Below the pieces are notes generated by a model, which was given only the letters and a program-made list of their open reading frames with translations, searched no databases and was not told where the DNA came from. The translations under genes and the position numbers were made by a program. DNA of 64,000 nt, taken from Rhizobium sp. R635 (GTDB lineage: Bacteria; Pseudomonadota; Alphaproteobacteria; Rhizobiales; Rhizobiaceae). The DNA lies in the NCBI RefSeq assembly GCF_002211285.1, contig NZ_LOKX01000036.1:124001-188000 (forward strand), read 5' to 3'. Numbering within the stretch: the first letter of the stretch is position 1; every line of letters begins with the position of its first letter. Of the stretch, positions 40,917-49,376 are shown piece after piece.

Positions 40917-43675
40917 ACCGACCGTGGGCCTTTCTCGACCCGCAGGCTCGGGACACGTTCCGAGCCACAGTCGCATTTCTGCACAAACGCTTGGCAGAAC
41001 AAGGCACCATCGATTGGGCACTGCGCTTGAAACGTGATCAGCACGTTGAGCGGATGGCGATTGAAGACTTGTTGAGCGGTCCTGGCGCATTGAAGCTGCA
41101 GGAACCTTGGGCAACTGCTTGGCGCTTGATCGAAGAAAGCTGGTCCCCTGCTTATGCCGAGAAAGATGACGGAACAGCGATCTACGGGATACAAGAGCGC
41201 CTCCGTGGTGGAGATCATTCCGGCTCAGTTATTGCCGCAATTGTGAATCTTGTTGCTCCACGCCTCAAGGTCGAACCAATCGATGCTTGGCGTTGGCAGT
41301 TCACCAAAAAGCCGCGGAGCCCTAAGTCGTTCGAACACTTGCTTTCAGCGAGCCTGACGAGTGGCGATCTGATCGATCTCAACATCCTTGAATTATCTAG
41401 GGTAACGGATATCCAATTCCTGATTTCACTCGCCTGCGCGCTTGAAGCCGCATTGGTGCACGGTCTCGATATCGCTCGACGCCTTGGATGGGATGGAAAA
41501 CCACGCTTCTGGCAGCTAGGGGGGTTGGGACGAGTATACTACGTTACCTCTGCTCCGCGAGTTGGCGAAAGCAGAGATCCTGATGCTCATCACCGCGGTA
41601 TCGCCCCATCAACCAAGCTCCTCCACGCTATACTGGCTCGGATTGCTGATCTTGACCCTGCCGCCGCGCGGGGATTTGTGTCGCGATGGAGCCTGATCGA
41701 ATCACCTGTGCATATTCGCCTTTGGGCTGCTATGTCCCGGAACTCGCAGCTAACCCCGACTGAGCATATCGGATCGTTCCTTCTTGAAGCCGATGATCGG
41801 GAGTTTTGGGATTTGCACGTGTTTCCGGAGATCACCGAGCTTCGGGCAAGACGCTTCCGGGAGTTGGATGGAAGAACCCGACAATTCATCATTGAACGGA
41901 TTAAGAAGGGGCCGCCCCGGGATCACTGGCCAAGGAAAGCAGAAGCGGCCAAAGTTGAGAATGCCCGCCTCTATTGGGCCGTACGGGAACTGAAGCGTAT
42001 TGAGACTGCGGGAGCGCAGCTGCCCGCCGATTCGAAGCCGTGGCTTAACGCTAGATCCGCACAGTTTGCTGATCTTGAAACGATGACCGTCGATGAAGGC
42101 TTCCCGGAGGAGACGAGCGTAGCATGGGTTCCTCGCAATCCCGATGATCGGTACGATACACTGGTGGGCCTTTCTCGGCTGCGGGCGCTTGAGACTGCGC
42201 TTTCTGCGAGCCGGCGCGGCTGGGACGACGATCCTGCTGAGCGGGCTAACGATTGGCTGCAACAGGAGGGAAACTCTTCGCTCATCCTTAGCGATTTAGA
42301 AACCGCGGAAAATGGCGGAGATAACTTCCCCAGAGTCTGGGACCATTTCGGTTGGGCACATTCACCGAGGTCGCCGCATCTCGCTGCCGCAACACAACGC
42401 GATCTCCAAGAAGAATCCGCAAGAGTCCTTGAGCTGTTGAATCAACTTTCGGAAGGAACGCTGAAAGCGGCGATACAAGGAATCAGCGCCTGGCTTGATG
42501 CCTGGGAGAACCAGATTGTTTTCCTGCCGCTGGAGTTGTCAGTATGGTTGCGAGTCTGGCCGGTTGCTGTTGAGACGACTAACACCAGACCAGAGGAAGG
42601 CGAAGATGCTGATATGAGCGTCACCGCTCCGTCCGCTGACAACGATCGGGAGCCGATGGATCTCGACACGCTCAACACCCCAGCCGGGAAGCTTGTTGGC
42701 GTGTTCTTGGCGGCATGCCCTAAGCTTACCACCAACTCACAGGCTTTCGCTCTAGAATCGACGGAACGGCAGATGCGCGATGTCGTGATCGCGTCGACTG
42801 GGCGAAGTGGCCTAATCGCACGACATCGCTTAATCGAGGCGCTGCCCTACTTCCTACACGCCGACCCTGTCTGGACTCAGGAACATCTGATTACCCCACT
42901 GCTTAACGACGACGGCGAGTCACTCGCGCTCTGGCGCGCCATCGCCCGGCGCACACATTTCACCGAAGTCTTGACGATTATCGGTGGCGTAATGGCAGAG
43001 CGAGCAACAGATCGCCGGCTTGGGCGAGAGACGCGGCGAGGACTGGTATTCAGCATCATCATCGAGTCGCTCCACGCCTTCCGCGAGGGACGGGAATCCG
43101 CCGTGCCCAATCCGCGGATTCAACAGATGTTGCGTACACTCGACGACGAAGTTCGTGCATCGGCGGCGAACGCGATACAGCAATTCGTCCGCGATTTATC
43201 CAAGGAGCCTTCCGAGGAGAGTCAGCCTGACCGCGAAGGACCGGAGAGCGCAGCTTCTGCGGCGACGTTGTTCCGGACCGCAGCTGCGCCGTTCCTTCGC
43301 GAGGTTTGGCCACAAGAGCGCTCCCTCGCAACCCCGGGCGTAAGTGGCGCCCTTGCAGATCTTCCCGCCACCTCAAAAGAGGCCTTCGCCGAGGCCGTCG
43401 ATACAATCGCGCGTTTCCTCGTACCCTTTGAGTGTTGGTCGATGCTCGACTACGGCCTTTATGGCGACGAAAGTGGAACGAAAAAGCTCGCCGTCATCAA
43501 TGACGAGGTTAAGGCACGAGCATTGCTGCGCTTGCTCGATCTGACGGTGGGCACATCGGAGGGCGCTGTCATTCCTTACGATCTTACCGATGCCTTGGAC
43601 CAGATTCGATTGGTCGCGCCTTCACTTGCTGATGCACCAGCATTCCGTCGCCTTTCGACTGTGGCTCGCCGCTAA
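40913..43675 (+). CDS. Large uncharacterised protein, translationally coupled partner of the SIR2 protein
   Basis: 920 residues, ATG at 40913 overlapping the SIR2 stop codon. There is no signal peptide or membrane span. The sequence is Trp- and Arg-rich, largely helical, with many short helices (LSRLRALETALSASRRGWDDDPAERANDWLQQEG) and an acidic linker around residues 560-590 (RPEEGEDADMSV). There is no ATPase Walker motif, nuclease motif or helicase signature that I can find. In other bacteria long SIR2 proteins carry an extra C-terminal region (DUF4020 in database terms); this gene may be a split-off version of that region, but I have not verified it. The likely role is sensor or scaffold that triggers the SIR2 NADase. 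Confidence 0.75.
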   Translation: MNRPWAFLDPQARDTFRATVAFLHKRLAEQGTIDWALRLKRDQHVERMAIEDLLSGPGALKLQEPWATAWRLIEESWSPAYAEKDDGTAIYGIQERLRGGDHSGSVIAAIVNLVAPRLKVEPIDAWRWQFTKKPRSPKSFEHLLSASLTSGDLIDLNILELSRVTDIQFLISLACALEAALVHGLDIARRLGWDGKPRFWQLGGLGRVYYVTSAPRVGESRDPDAHHRGIAPSTKLLHAILARIADLDPAAARGFVSRWSLIESPVHIRLWAAMSRNSQLTPTEHIGSFLLEADDREFWDLHVFPEITELRARRFRELDGRTRQFIIERIKKGPPRDHWPRKAEAAKVENARLYWAVRELKRIETAGAQLPADSKPWLNARSAQFADLETMTVDEGFPEETSVAWVPRNPDDRYDTLVGLSRLRALETALSASRRGWDDDPAERANDWLQQEGNSSLILSDLETAENGGDNFPRVWDHFGWAHSPRSPHLAAATQRDLQEESARVLELLNQLSEGTLKAAIQGISAWLDAWENQIVFLPLELSVWLRVWPVAVETTNTRPEEGEDADMSVTAPSADNDREPMDLDTLNTPAGKLVGVFLAACPKLTTNSQAFALESTERQMRDVVIASTGRSGLIARHRLIEALPYFLHADPVWTQEHLITPLLNDDGESLALWRAIARRTHFTEVLTIIGGVMAERATDRRLGRETRRGLVFSIIIESLHAFREGRESAVPNPRIQQMLRTLDDEVRASAANAIQQFVRDLSKEPSEESQPDREGPESAASAATLFRTAAAPFLREVWPQERSLATPGVSGALADLPATSKEAFAEAVDTIARFLVPFECWSMLDYGLYGDESGTKKLAVINDEVKARALLRLLDLTVGTSEGAVIPYDLTDALDQIRLVAPSLADAPAFRRLSTVARR

Positions 43676-43759
43676 AGCTCAAAACATCGAAAACACTTGG
43701 CACCGTGCTTTCCAGCCCTAAAGCTGGAATAGTTCAATCGACGAGGGGGTGAGCAGCGG

Positions 43760-43943
43760 CGTGCCGTGCAGCCCCCTCATCCGGCTGCCGCCACCTTCTC
43801 CCCGCCGGGGAGAAGGGGTTGTGGCCACGCCTCGCCCGGCTTAAAACTCTGCTATAGAACGACGGTCGAGCGGCTTGCTCCCCTCTTCTCCCCAGCGGGG
43901 AGAAGGTGGCCCGCAGGGTCGGATGAGGGGGCCACACGGTACG
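43760..43943. repeat. Mosaic palindromic repeat, family B, copy 7
   Basis: gtgccgtgcagccccctcat / atgagggggccacacggtac with arm sub-type cggctgccgccaccttctcc and the third spacer class (tggccacgcctcgcccggct…). It separates the SIR2 locus from the convergent sugar operon. Confidence 0.85.
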
Positions 43944-43958
43944 CCCTTCCTTATCCCC

Positions 43959-46091
43959 TCACCCCTCCAACTCCACAATCGCACACCCATACCCCTCAAG
44001 CTCCAGCCTCCCCGCCACCATCTTCTCCCCATCCAGCAAATCCCGCCCAGCCGGCACCCCACTCACCGTCACAGCCTGATCCATATAATTCTGCACGAAC
44101 AGCAGCCGCCGCTCCTCATTCATCCGCATCGTCACCTCCACCCCCTCGGGCAGCCCGCCGACCAGCGGCTCCACGCCCGCCGGCGCAAACAGCCGTTCCG
44201 TCAGCGCTTCCGTCAGCTCCGGCGTCAGATACGTCCCGAGATAGACCACCTGCCCCTTGCCCACCTTGCGGGAGGTCGCCATCGGCTGGCCTTCGGCGTA
44301 GCGGTTGGACCAGGCGGCGATGATTTCGACGTCGGGGGCGATGGTGAGGTTTTCGTAGAAATGGCCGGCGGGCATTTCGCGGTTGCCGATCTTGAAGCGG
44401 CGGACGCGGCGGTGGCTTTCGGCCGGCTTGTTCGGCGGGATGACGAGGCCGCCGGAGCGTTCCATCACGTCGAAGAGGCCGTTGGCGCCGGGGGCGGCGA
44501 GACGGCCGAAATCTTCGACGCGCACGCCGGTCAGTTTCGAAAGCGCAGTACCCGGCGCGGTTTCGCGGATGACGTGATTATCCTCGTTACGGGTGCCGGT
44601 GCGCGCGCCGATGACGACGGTGCCGCCGGATGCGGCGAAGGCTTCGAGCCTCGCCGTCCATTCGTCCTTCCACATCACCCAATGGGGGACATAGAAGAGC
44701 TTCAGCCTGGAAAGATCGTCCTCCGGATGGATGAAGCCGCAGGCGATGCCGCGATCGTAGCAATGCTGATGCAGCAGAATCGCATCGTCCTGCGGGCTCG
44801 GCAGGCCGATCGGATAGGTCTTGTGGGCTTCCTGATTGTCGAAATCGGAGCCGGCGATGCCGACATCCATGCGGACATAGGTGCCGAGGATCTTCGGCTG
44901 CAGCGCCGTCATCTCGGTCGCGAAGCGCGTGGCCTCCTCATAGCGATGGCGGCCGATATCGTCATGGTCGATGATGCCCATCCAATAGATCTCGGCGCCG
45001 AAATGGGCGGGCCGCCAGCGGAAGAACATCAGGCCGTCGGCGCCGTGGGCGACGGAGGAGAGCGCCATGCGGCGCAGCTCGCCCGGCTCCGGCGTCAGCG
45101 TGCAGAAGCCCGGCTGGCTGCCGAAGCCCGATTGCTGCTCGGGCACGATGTAATTGCCGGAAAAGCCGCGGCAGATATCGAGGTGCAGCGCCTGCACCTT
45201 GGCGTGGTTGCCGAGCCGCATGAACTCGTCATAGAGCATGGGATAGATGTCGTAACCGACGAAATCGAGATCCTTGCTGAACTGGCCGCGGAAATCGATA
45301 TCCCGGAGGCCGCCGAGATTGTGGAAGACGAACCAGGAGGATTTCACCTCCCTGAGGATCTCCACCTGATCGTGCTGGAAGCGCGCCGTGGAGAAGGCGA
45401 GGAAGCGGTGGTAATCCTGCAGATGGCCGGGGCTCGGGAAGGTCGGGCCGAATTCGATCGGCAGCACCACCTGATCGAAGCTGTCATAGGCCGTCGCCCA
45501 GAAATCGCCGCCCCAGGCGGCGTTGAGCTTTGATATCTCGCGGTATTTATCGGCAAGGAAGGCCTGGAATTCGCTGAGCGTCGCCTTGGAGAAGCTTTCG
45601 GGCATGCTGGTGTTCAGCTCATTGTCGGTCTGCCAGCCGACAACATGCGGGTTGCCGCGATAATGCTCGGCCATCGCCCGGGTGATGCGCTTGCTGTGCT
45701 CGCGGAAGACGGGGCTTGCCGTATCGCAATGCTGGCGCGAGCCGTGGCTCATCGGCCGGCCCTTGCCGTCGACCCTTAAAATTTCAGGGTGCGCCGCCGT
45801 CAGCCAGCGCGGCGGGGTCGCCGTCGGCGTGCACATGATCGTATCGATGCCGTGGCGCCCGAGGATCGCGATGGCGCGGTCGAAGAGATCGAAATCATAG
45901 GTGCCGAGCTTCGGCTCCAGAATATGCCAGGCGAATTCGGCCATGCGCACGACATTGAAGCCGGCTTTCGCCATGCGCTCGGCATCGCGCTCCCAATAGC
46001 TTTCGTCGACATGCTCGGGATAATGCGGCACGCCGACGAGGAAGCGGTCGGTCTGGACGGTGTTCCATGCGGAGAGGGTCTTGTCGGACAC
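43959..46091 (-). CDS. GH42-family beta-galactosidase
   Basis: 710 residues, GTG start with AGGAAAG 9 bases upstream. The GH42 TIM barrel has the acid/base Glu158 in VGWQTDNELN and the nucleophile Glu318 in NYIVPEQQSG; VGVPHYPEHVDESYWERDAERMAKAGFNVVRMAEF at the N-terminus is the family signature. The trimerisation and beta-domain regions follow. The enzyme hydrolyses beta-D-galactosides in the cytosol. It is the last gene of the operon with an ABC sugar importer, an arrangement like lacEFGZK of Agrobacterium radiobacter, though gene order differs (ATPase before beta-galactosidase) and lactose itself need not be the substrate. Confidence 0.93.
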   Translation of the reverse strand: MSDKTLSAWNTVQTDRFLVGVPHYPEHVDESYWERDAERMAKAGFNVVRMAEFAWHILEPKLGTYDFDLFDRAIAILGRHGIDTIMCTPTATPPRWLTAAHPEILRVDGKGRPMSHGSRQHCDTASPVFREHSKRITRAMAEHYRGNPHVVGWQTDNELNTSMPESFSKATLSEFQAFLADKYREISKLNAAWGGDFWATAYDSFDQVVLPIEFGPTFPSPGHLQDYHRFLAFSTARFQHDQVEILREVKSSWFVFHNLGGLRDIDFRGQFSKDLDFVGYDIYPMLYDEFMRLGNHAKVQALHLDICRGFSGNYIVPEQQSGFGSQPGFCTLTPEPGELRRMALSSVAHGADGLMFFRWRPAHFGAEIYWMGIIDHDDIGRHRYEEATRFATEMTALQPKILGTYVRMDVGIAGSDFDNQEAHKTYPIGLPSPQDDAILLHQHCYDRGIACGFIHPEDDLSRLKLFYVPHWVMWKDEWTARLEAFAASGGTVVIGARTGTRNEDNHVIRETAPGTALSKLTGVRVEDFGRLAAPGANGLFDVMERSGGLVIPPNKPAESHRRVRRFKIGNREMPAGHFYENLTIAPDVEIIAAWSNRYAEGQPMATSRKVGKGQVVYLGTYLTPELTEALTERLFAPAGVEPLVGGLPEGVEVTMRMNEERRLLFVQNYMDQAVTVSGVPAGRDLLDGEKMVAGRLELEGYGCAIVELEG

Positions 46092-46108
46092 GGGCGGTTC
46101 TTTCCTGA

Positions 46109-47254
46109 TTACTTGTCGAGAATGGTCTTGCGGGCGCTGATCGTGCGGCCGCCATCGGGGGAGAAGAGATAGAGCTCGTTCGCATCGAGCTTCAGCGCCA
46201 CTTTCTGCCCGGCGGCGAAGGGCGCGACATAGGAGAGCTGCGCGGTGATGTTGCCGGTGCCGCTTTCAGACGCGATGGTGCGGAGATTGCCGGCATCGAC
46301 ATAGAGAATGGTCTCGCGGCCGAGATGCTCGACGAGGCGGACTTCGCCATGGATGGCTCCGCCCTCGCTGCCCTCGGCGACCACCGAGATCGCCTCCGGC
46401 CGCACGCCGAGCGTGAGAGCCGCGCCTTTCGCCAGCGTCGTCGGCTGGGCAAGCTCCACCGTCAGCGGTGCGAGGCCGGGCGCGGAAACGGTCACGCTGC
46501 GGCCGGAGACCTCGTCGAGGGTGACGCCGAGGAAATTCATTCTCGGCGCGCCGAGAAAGCCGGCGACGAAGAGATTGTCGGGGTTGCGGTAAAGCTCCAG
46601 CGGCGAGCCGACCTGCTCGATGATGCCCTTGTTCAACACGACGATGCGGCTTGCCATGGTCATCGCCTCCACCTGGTCGTGGGTGACATAGACCATGGTG
46701 GCGCCGAGCTCGGCATGCAGGCTGCTGAGCTCGACGCGCATCTGGGTGCGCAGCGCGGCATCGAGGTTCGACAGCGGCTCGTCGAACAGGAAAACCTCGG
46801 GCGAGCGAGTGATCGCCCGGCCGATCGCCACGCGCTGCCGCTGGCCGCCGGAAAGCTGCTTCGGCCGCTTGTCCAGCTGGTCGCCGATGCGCAGGATCTT
46901 GGCCGCGCGGGCGACCGCCGCATCGATCTCGGCCTTCGGGCGCTTGGCCATGCGGAGACCAAAGCCCATATTTTCGGCCACCGTCATGTGCGGATAAAGC
47001 GCATAGGACTGGAACACCATGGCGATGCCGCGATCGCCCGGCTCCTGCCGGGTGACATCCCGGCCGTTGATCAGGATCCGGCCCGAGGAGATCGCCTCCA
47101 ACCCGGCAATGCTCTTCAACAGCGTGGACTTGCCGCAGCCCGATGGACCGACCATGACGATGAACTCGCCCTGCGCCACGGAAAGATCGATACCGCGCAG
47201 CGCATGATAGGCGCCGTAATTCTTGTTGATCTCACGAAGTTCGAGACTGGTCAT
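46109..47254 (-). CDS. Sugar ABC transporter ATP-binding subunit (MalK/UgpC type)
   Basis: 381 residues, ATG. Walker A GPSGCGKST (about 37-45), Q-loop, ABC signature LSGGQRQR (about 134-141), Walker B FLFDEPLSNLD (about 153-163), H-loop VYVTHDQ, and a C-terminal TOBE regulatory domain (about 235-381). It drives import by the two permeases upstream. It reads 17 bp before the beta-galactosidase gene, so they are co-transcribed. Confidence 0.95.
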   Translation of the reverse strand: MTSLELREINKNYGAYHALRGIDLSVAQGEFIVMVGPSGCGKSTLLKSIAGLEAISSGRILINGRDVTRQEPGDRGIAMVFQSYALYPHMTVAENMGFGLRMAKRPKAEIDAAVARAAKILRIGDQLDKRPKQLSGGQRQRVAIGRAITRSPEVFLFDEPLSNLDAALRTQMRVELSSLHAELGATMVYVTHDQVEAMTMASRIVVLNKGIIEQVGSPLELYRNPDNLFVAGFLGAPRMNFLGVTLDEVSGRSVTVSAPGLAPLTVELAQPTTLAKGAALTLGVRPEAISVVAEGSEGGAIHGEVRLVEHLGRETILYVDAGNLRTIASESGTGNITAQLSYVAPFAAGQKVALKLDANELYLFSPDGGRTISARKTILDK

Positions 47255-47291
47255 GTCCTGGCCCTCTCTTGTTGAAACGGAAGACGCCGGC

Positions 47292-48143
47292 TCATCCCTT
47301 CACCGCGCCCATGGTGAGGCCGGCGATGAAATGCCGCTGCATCAGGAAGAACATCACAACGGGCGGCACGGCGACGACGATCGTGCCCGCCGAAACCAGG
47401 TTCCAGGCCGAGACCCACTCGCCGCGCAGATTGGCAAGGCCCGCCGTGACAGGCTTGACGCTGTCGCTGACGGTCAGCACCACGGCCCAGAAATAATCGT
47501 TCCAGACGAAGGTGAAGATCAGGATGGCGAGCGCGGCAAGTGCGGGCCGCACCAGCGGGATCACCACATGGATGAGCGTCTGGAACGGCGAGGCCCCTTC
47601 AGCGCGCGCCGCCTGGAACAGCTCGTCGGGCAGTGCCGCGATGAAATTGCGCATGAAGAGCGTGGCAAACCCCGTCTGGAAGGCGACATGGAAGATGATC
47701 AGCGCCACCGTCGTATCGATCAGGTCGAGCCGCACCATCAGGTCGCGCACCGGGATCATCATGATCTGGTGCGGCAGGAAATTGCCGCCGACGAAGAGCG
47801 CGAAGATCAGCATGTTGCCGCGAAAGCGGTAGCGCGACAGCACGAAGCCCGCGAGCGTCGACATGACGAGCACGCCGATGACGGAGGGAATGGTGATCGT
47901 CAGGCTGTTGAGGAAATAGCGCGCCATCGGCGTGTCGGTGAAGACGGCCCGGTAATTGTCGATGACGCCGATCTCGGTCGGCCAGCCCCAGAGATTGCCG
48001 CCCATCACGTCAGCCGTCGAGCGGAAGGAAGTCAGCACGATGGCAAAGAGCGGGCAGAGCCAGAGGATGAGCACGACGACGACGGCGAACACATAGAGGC
48101 GGCGCTGCCAGATCGCGGTTTCGGGTATCGGACGAGGATACAT
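47292..48143 (-). CDS. Sugar ABC transporter permease (MalG/LacG type)
   Basis: 283 residues, ATG at 48143 that overlaps the preceding stop codon (TGATG). Six membrane spans (about 12-34, 75-97, 108-130, 140-160, 185-207, 245-265) with the EAA motif in FQAARAEGASPFQTLIHVVIPL (about 200-220), the cytoplasmic loop that docks on the ATPase. It forms the channel with the partner permease. Confidence 0.92.
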   Translation of the reverse strand: MYPRPIPETAIWQRRLYVFAVVVVLILWLCPLFAIVLTSFRSTADVMGGNLWGWPTEIGVIDNYRAVFTDTPMARYFLNSLTITIPSVIGVLVMSTLAGFVLSRYRFRGNMLIFALFVGGNFLPHQIMMIPVRDLMVRLDLIDTTVALIIFHVAFQTGFATLFMRNFIAALPDELFQAARAEGASPFQTLIHVVIPLVRPALAALAILIFTFVWNDYFWAVVLTVSDSVKPVTAGLANLRGEWVSAWNLVSAGTIVVAVPPVVMFFLMQRHFIAGLTMGAVKG

Positions 48144-49027
48144 CAGCCTCCCCTCTCTTCGCTGCGGATGATGTGGGTGAGATACCAGGCGATGAAGACG
48201 GCCATGATCACGAAGAGCACCGAGGCGATCGCCGCGCCATAGCCGAAGCGGTAGGAAAAGATCGACTGCTCGTACATCTGGTAGGCGAGCACCGAGGAGG
48301 AGCCGAACGGCCCGCCGGCGGTCATGACCGAGATCATGTCGAAGGAGCGCAGCGCGCCGACGACCGTCACGGCGATGGCGATGAACGTGACCTGCGTCAG
48401 CTGCGGCAGCACGATATGGCGCAGCATGTTCCAGCCCCTCGCCCCATCGACGCGGCCCGCCCCGATCAGCTCTTCGCTTAAGTTATTGAGCCCGGCGAGG
48501 TAGAGCACCATGCAGAAGGTGATCTGCGGCCAGAGCGCGGCGATGACGATCGCGAAGGTGACGAAATGTTCGTCGGAAAGCACGGCCGGCGCCACCGCCC
48601 CGAAAGCCCGGAAAATCAGCGCCAGCAGCCCGAACTCAGGCGTATAGACCCAGGTGAAGACGACGCCCACCGTCACCGAGGCGAGCACCAGCGGAATGAA
48701 GAACAGCGATTTCAGAAAGCGCATGCCCGCGATTTTCTGGTTGACCAAGAGCGCAATGGCGAGCCCGATCGGCGGTGCGGCCATGAACATGACGAGCCAG
48801 ATCAGATTGTTCTTCAGCGACACGTAGAACTGCGGATCGTTGTAGAGCTCGACGTAATTGCCGAGCCCGATCCACACCATCGGCCCGAACCCGTCCCACT
48901 CGTGAAAACTGATCCACACGCTCCTGACCGCCGAGAGCAGGATGACGGTGAAGAACAGCGCGATCGCAGGCGCGATGAGCAGAGTCGGAGTCAGCCACCA
49001 CCGCTGGCGGCGCCATAATGTCTGCAT
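48143..49027 (-). CDS. Sugar ABC transporter permease (MalF/LacF type)
   Basis: 294 residues, ATG. The N-terminus is basic (RRQRWWLTPT), followed by six membrane spans (about 15-37, 80-102, 110-135, 155-177, 205-228, 265-287). The EAA-like loop is EELIGAGRVDGARGWNMLRHIVLPQL (about 192-217). It follows the substrate-binding gene after a 349-bp gap that contains tandem hairpins. Confidence 0.92.
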   Translation of the reverse strand: MQTLWRRQRWWLTPTLLIAPAIALFFTVILLSAVRSVWISFHEWDGFGPMVWIGLGNYVELYNDPQFYVSLKNNLIWLVMFMAAPPIGLAIALLVNQKIAGMRFLKSLFFIPLVLASVTVGVVFTWVYTPEFGLLALIFRAFGAVAPAVLSDEHFVTFAIVIAALWPQITFCMVLYLAGLNNLSEELIGAGRVDGARGWNMLRHIVLPQLTQVTFIAIAVTVVGALRSFDMISVMTAGGPFGSSSVLAYQMYEQSIFSYRFGYGAAIASVLFVIMAVFIAWYLTHIIRSEERGG

Positions 49028-49097
49028 GTCGAGAACCTCGTATTATTCGTAGGGGCGTTGCCGCCCCTCAGCTTCTCACAAAGGCCGCCCCCCTCTT

Positions 49098-49184
49098 TTC
49101 GTCATGCTCGGGCTTGTCCCGAGCATCTAACCCCGTTCGATAGGGCAGCAGATCCTCGGCACAAGGCCGAGGATGACGTCGAGT
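49098..49184. repeat. REP-like hairpin unit 1 between binding-protein and permease genes
   Basis: Two hairpins in one unit: atgctcgggcttgtcccgagcat and atcctcggcacaaggccgaggat, separated by ctaaccccgttcgatagggc. It is repeated almost exactly at 49252-49341. The intervening 67 bp carries another inverted phrase (gggcgtcgc / gcgacgccc). Confidence 0.8.
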
Positions 49185-49251
49185 TAAAGGCGGGCGTCGC
49201 CGGGAGTAAAGCGACGCCCTCTGTCTACCGACAAAGCCCGCCACCCCTTCC

Positions 49252-49341
49252 TTCGTCATGCTCGGGCTTGTGCCCCGAGCATCCAACCCCGGACCGATAG
49301 GGCAACAGATCCTCGGCACAAGGCCGAGGATGACGTCGAGT
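49252..49341. repeat. REP-like hairpin unit 2
   Basis: The same unit as 49098-49184 in direct orientation, with 3-4 differences and one small insertion (cttgtgccccgagcat). Such structures after a binding-protein gene commonly stabilise its mRNA and limit readthrough into permease genes. Confidence 0.8.
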
Positions 49342-49376
49342 AAGGAGCGCGCTTCGTCAGCAAACCGGCAGCAAGC

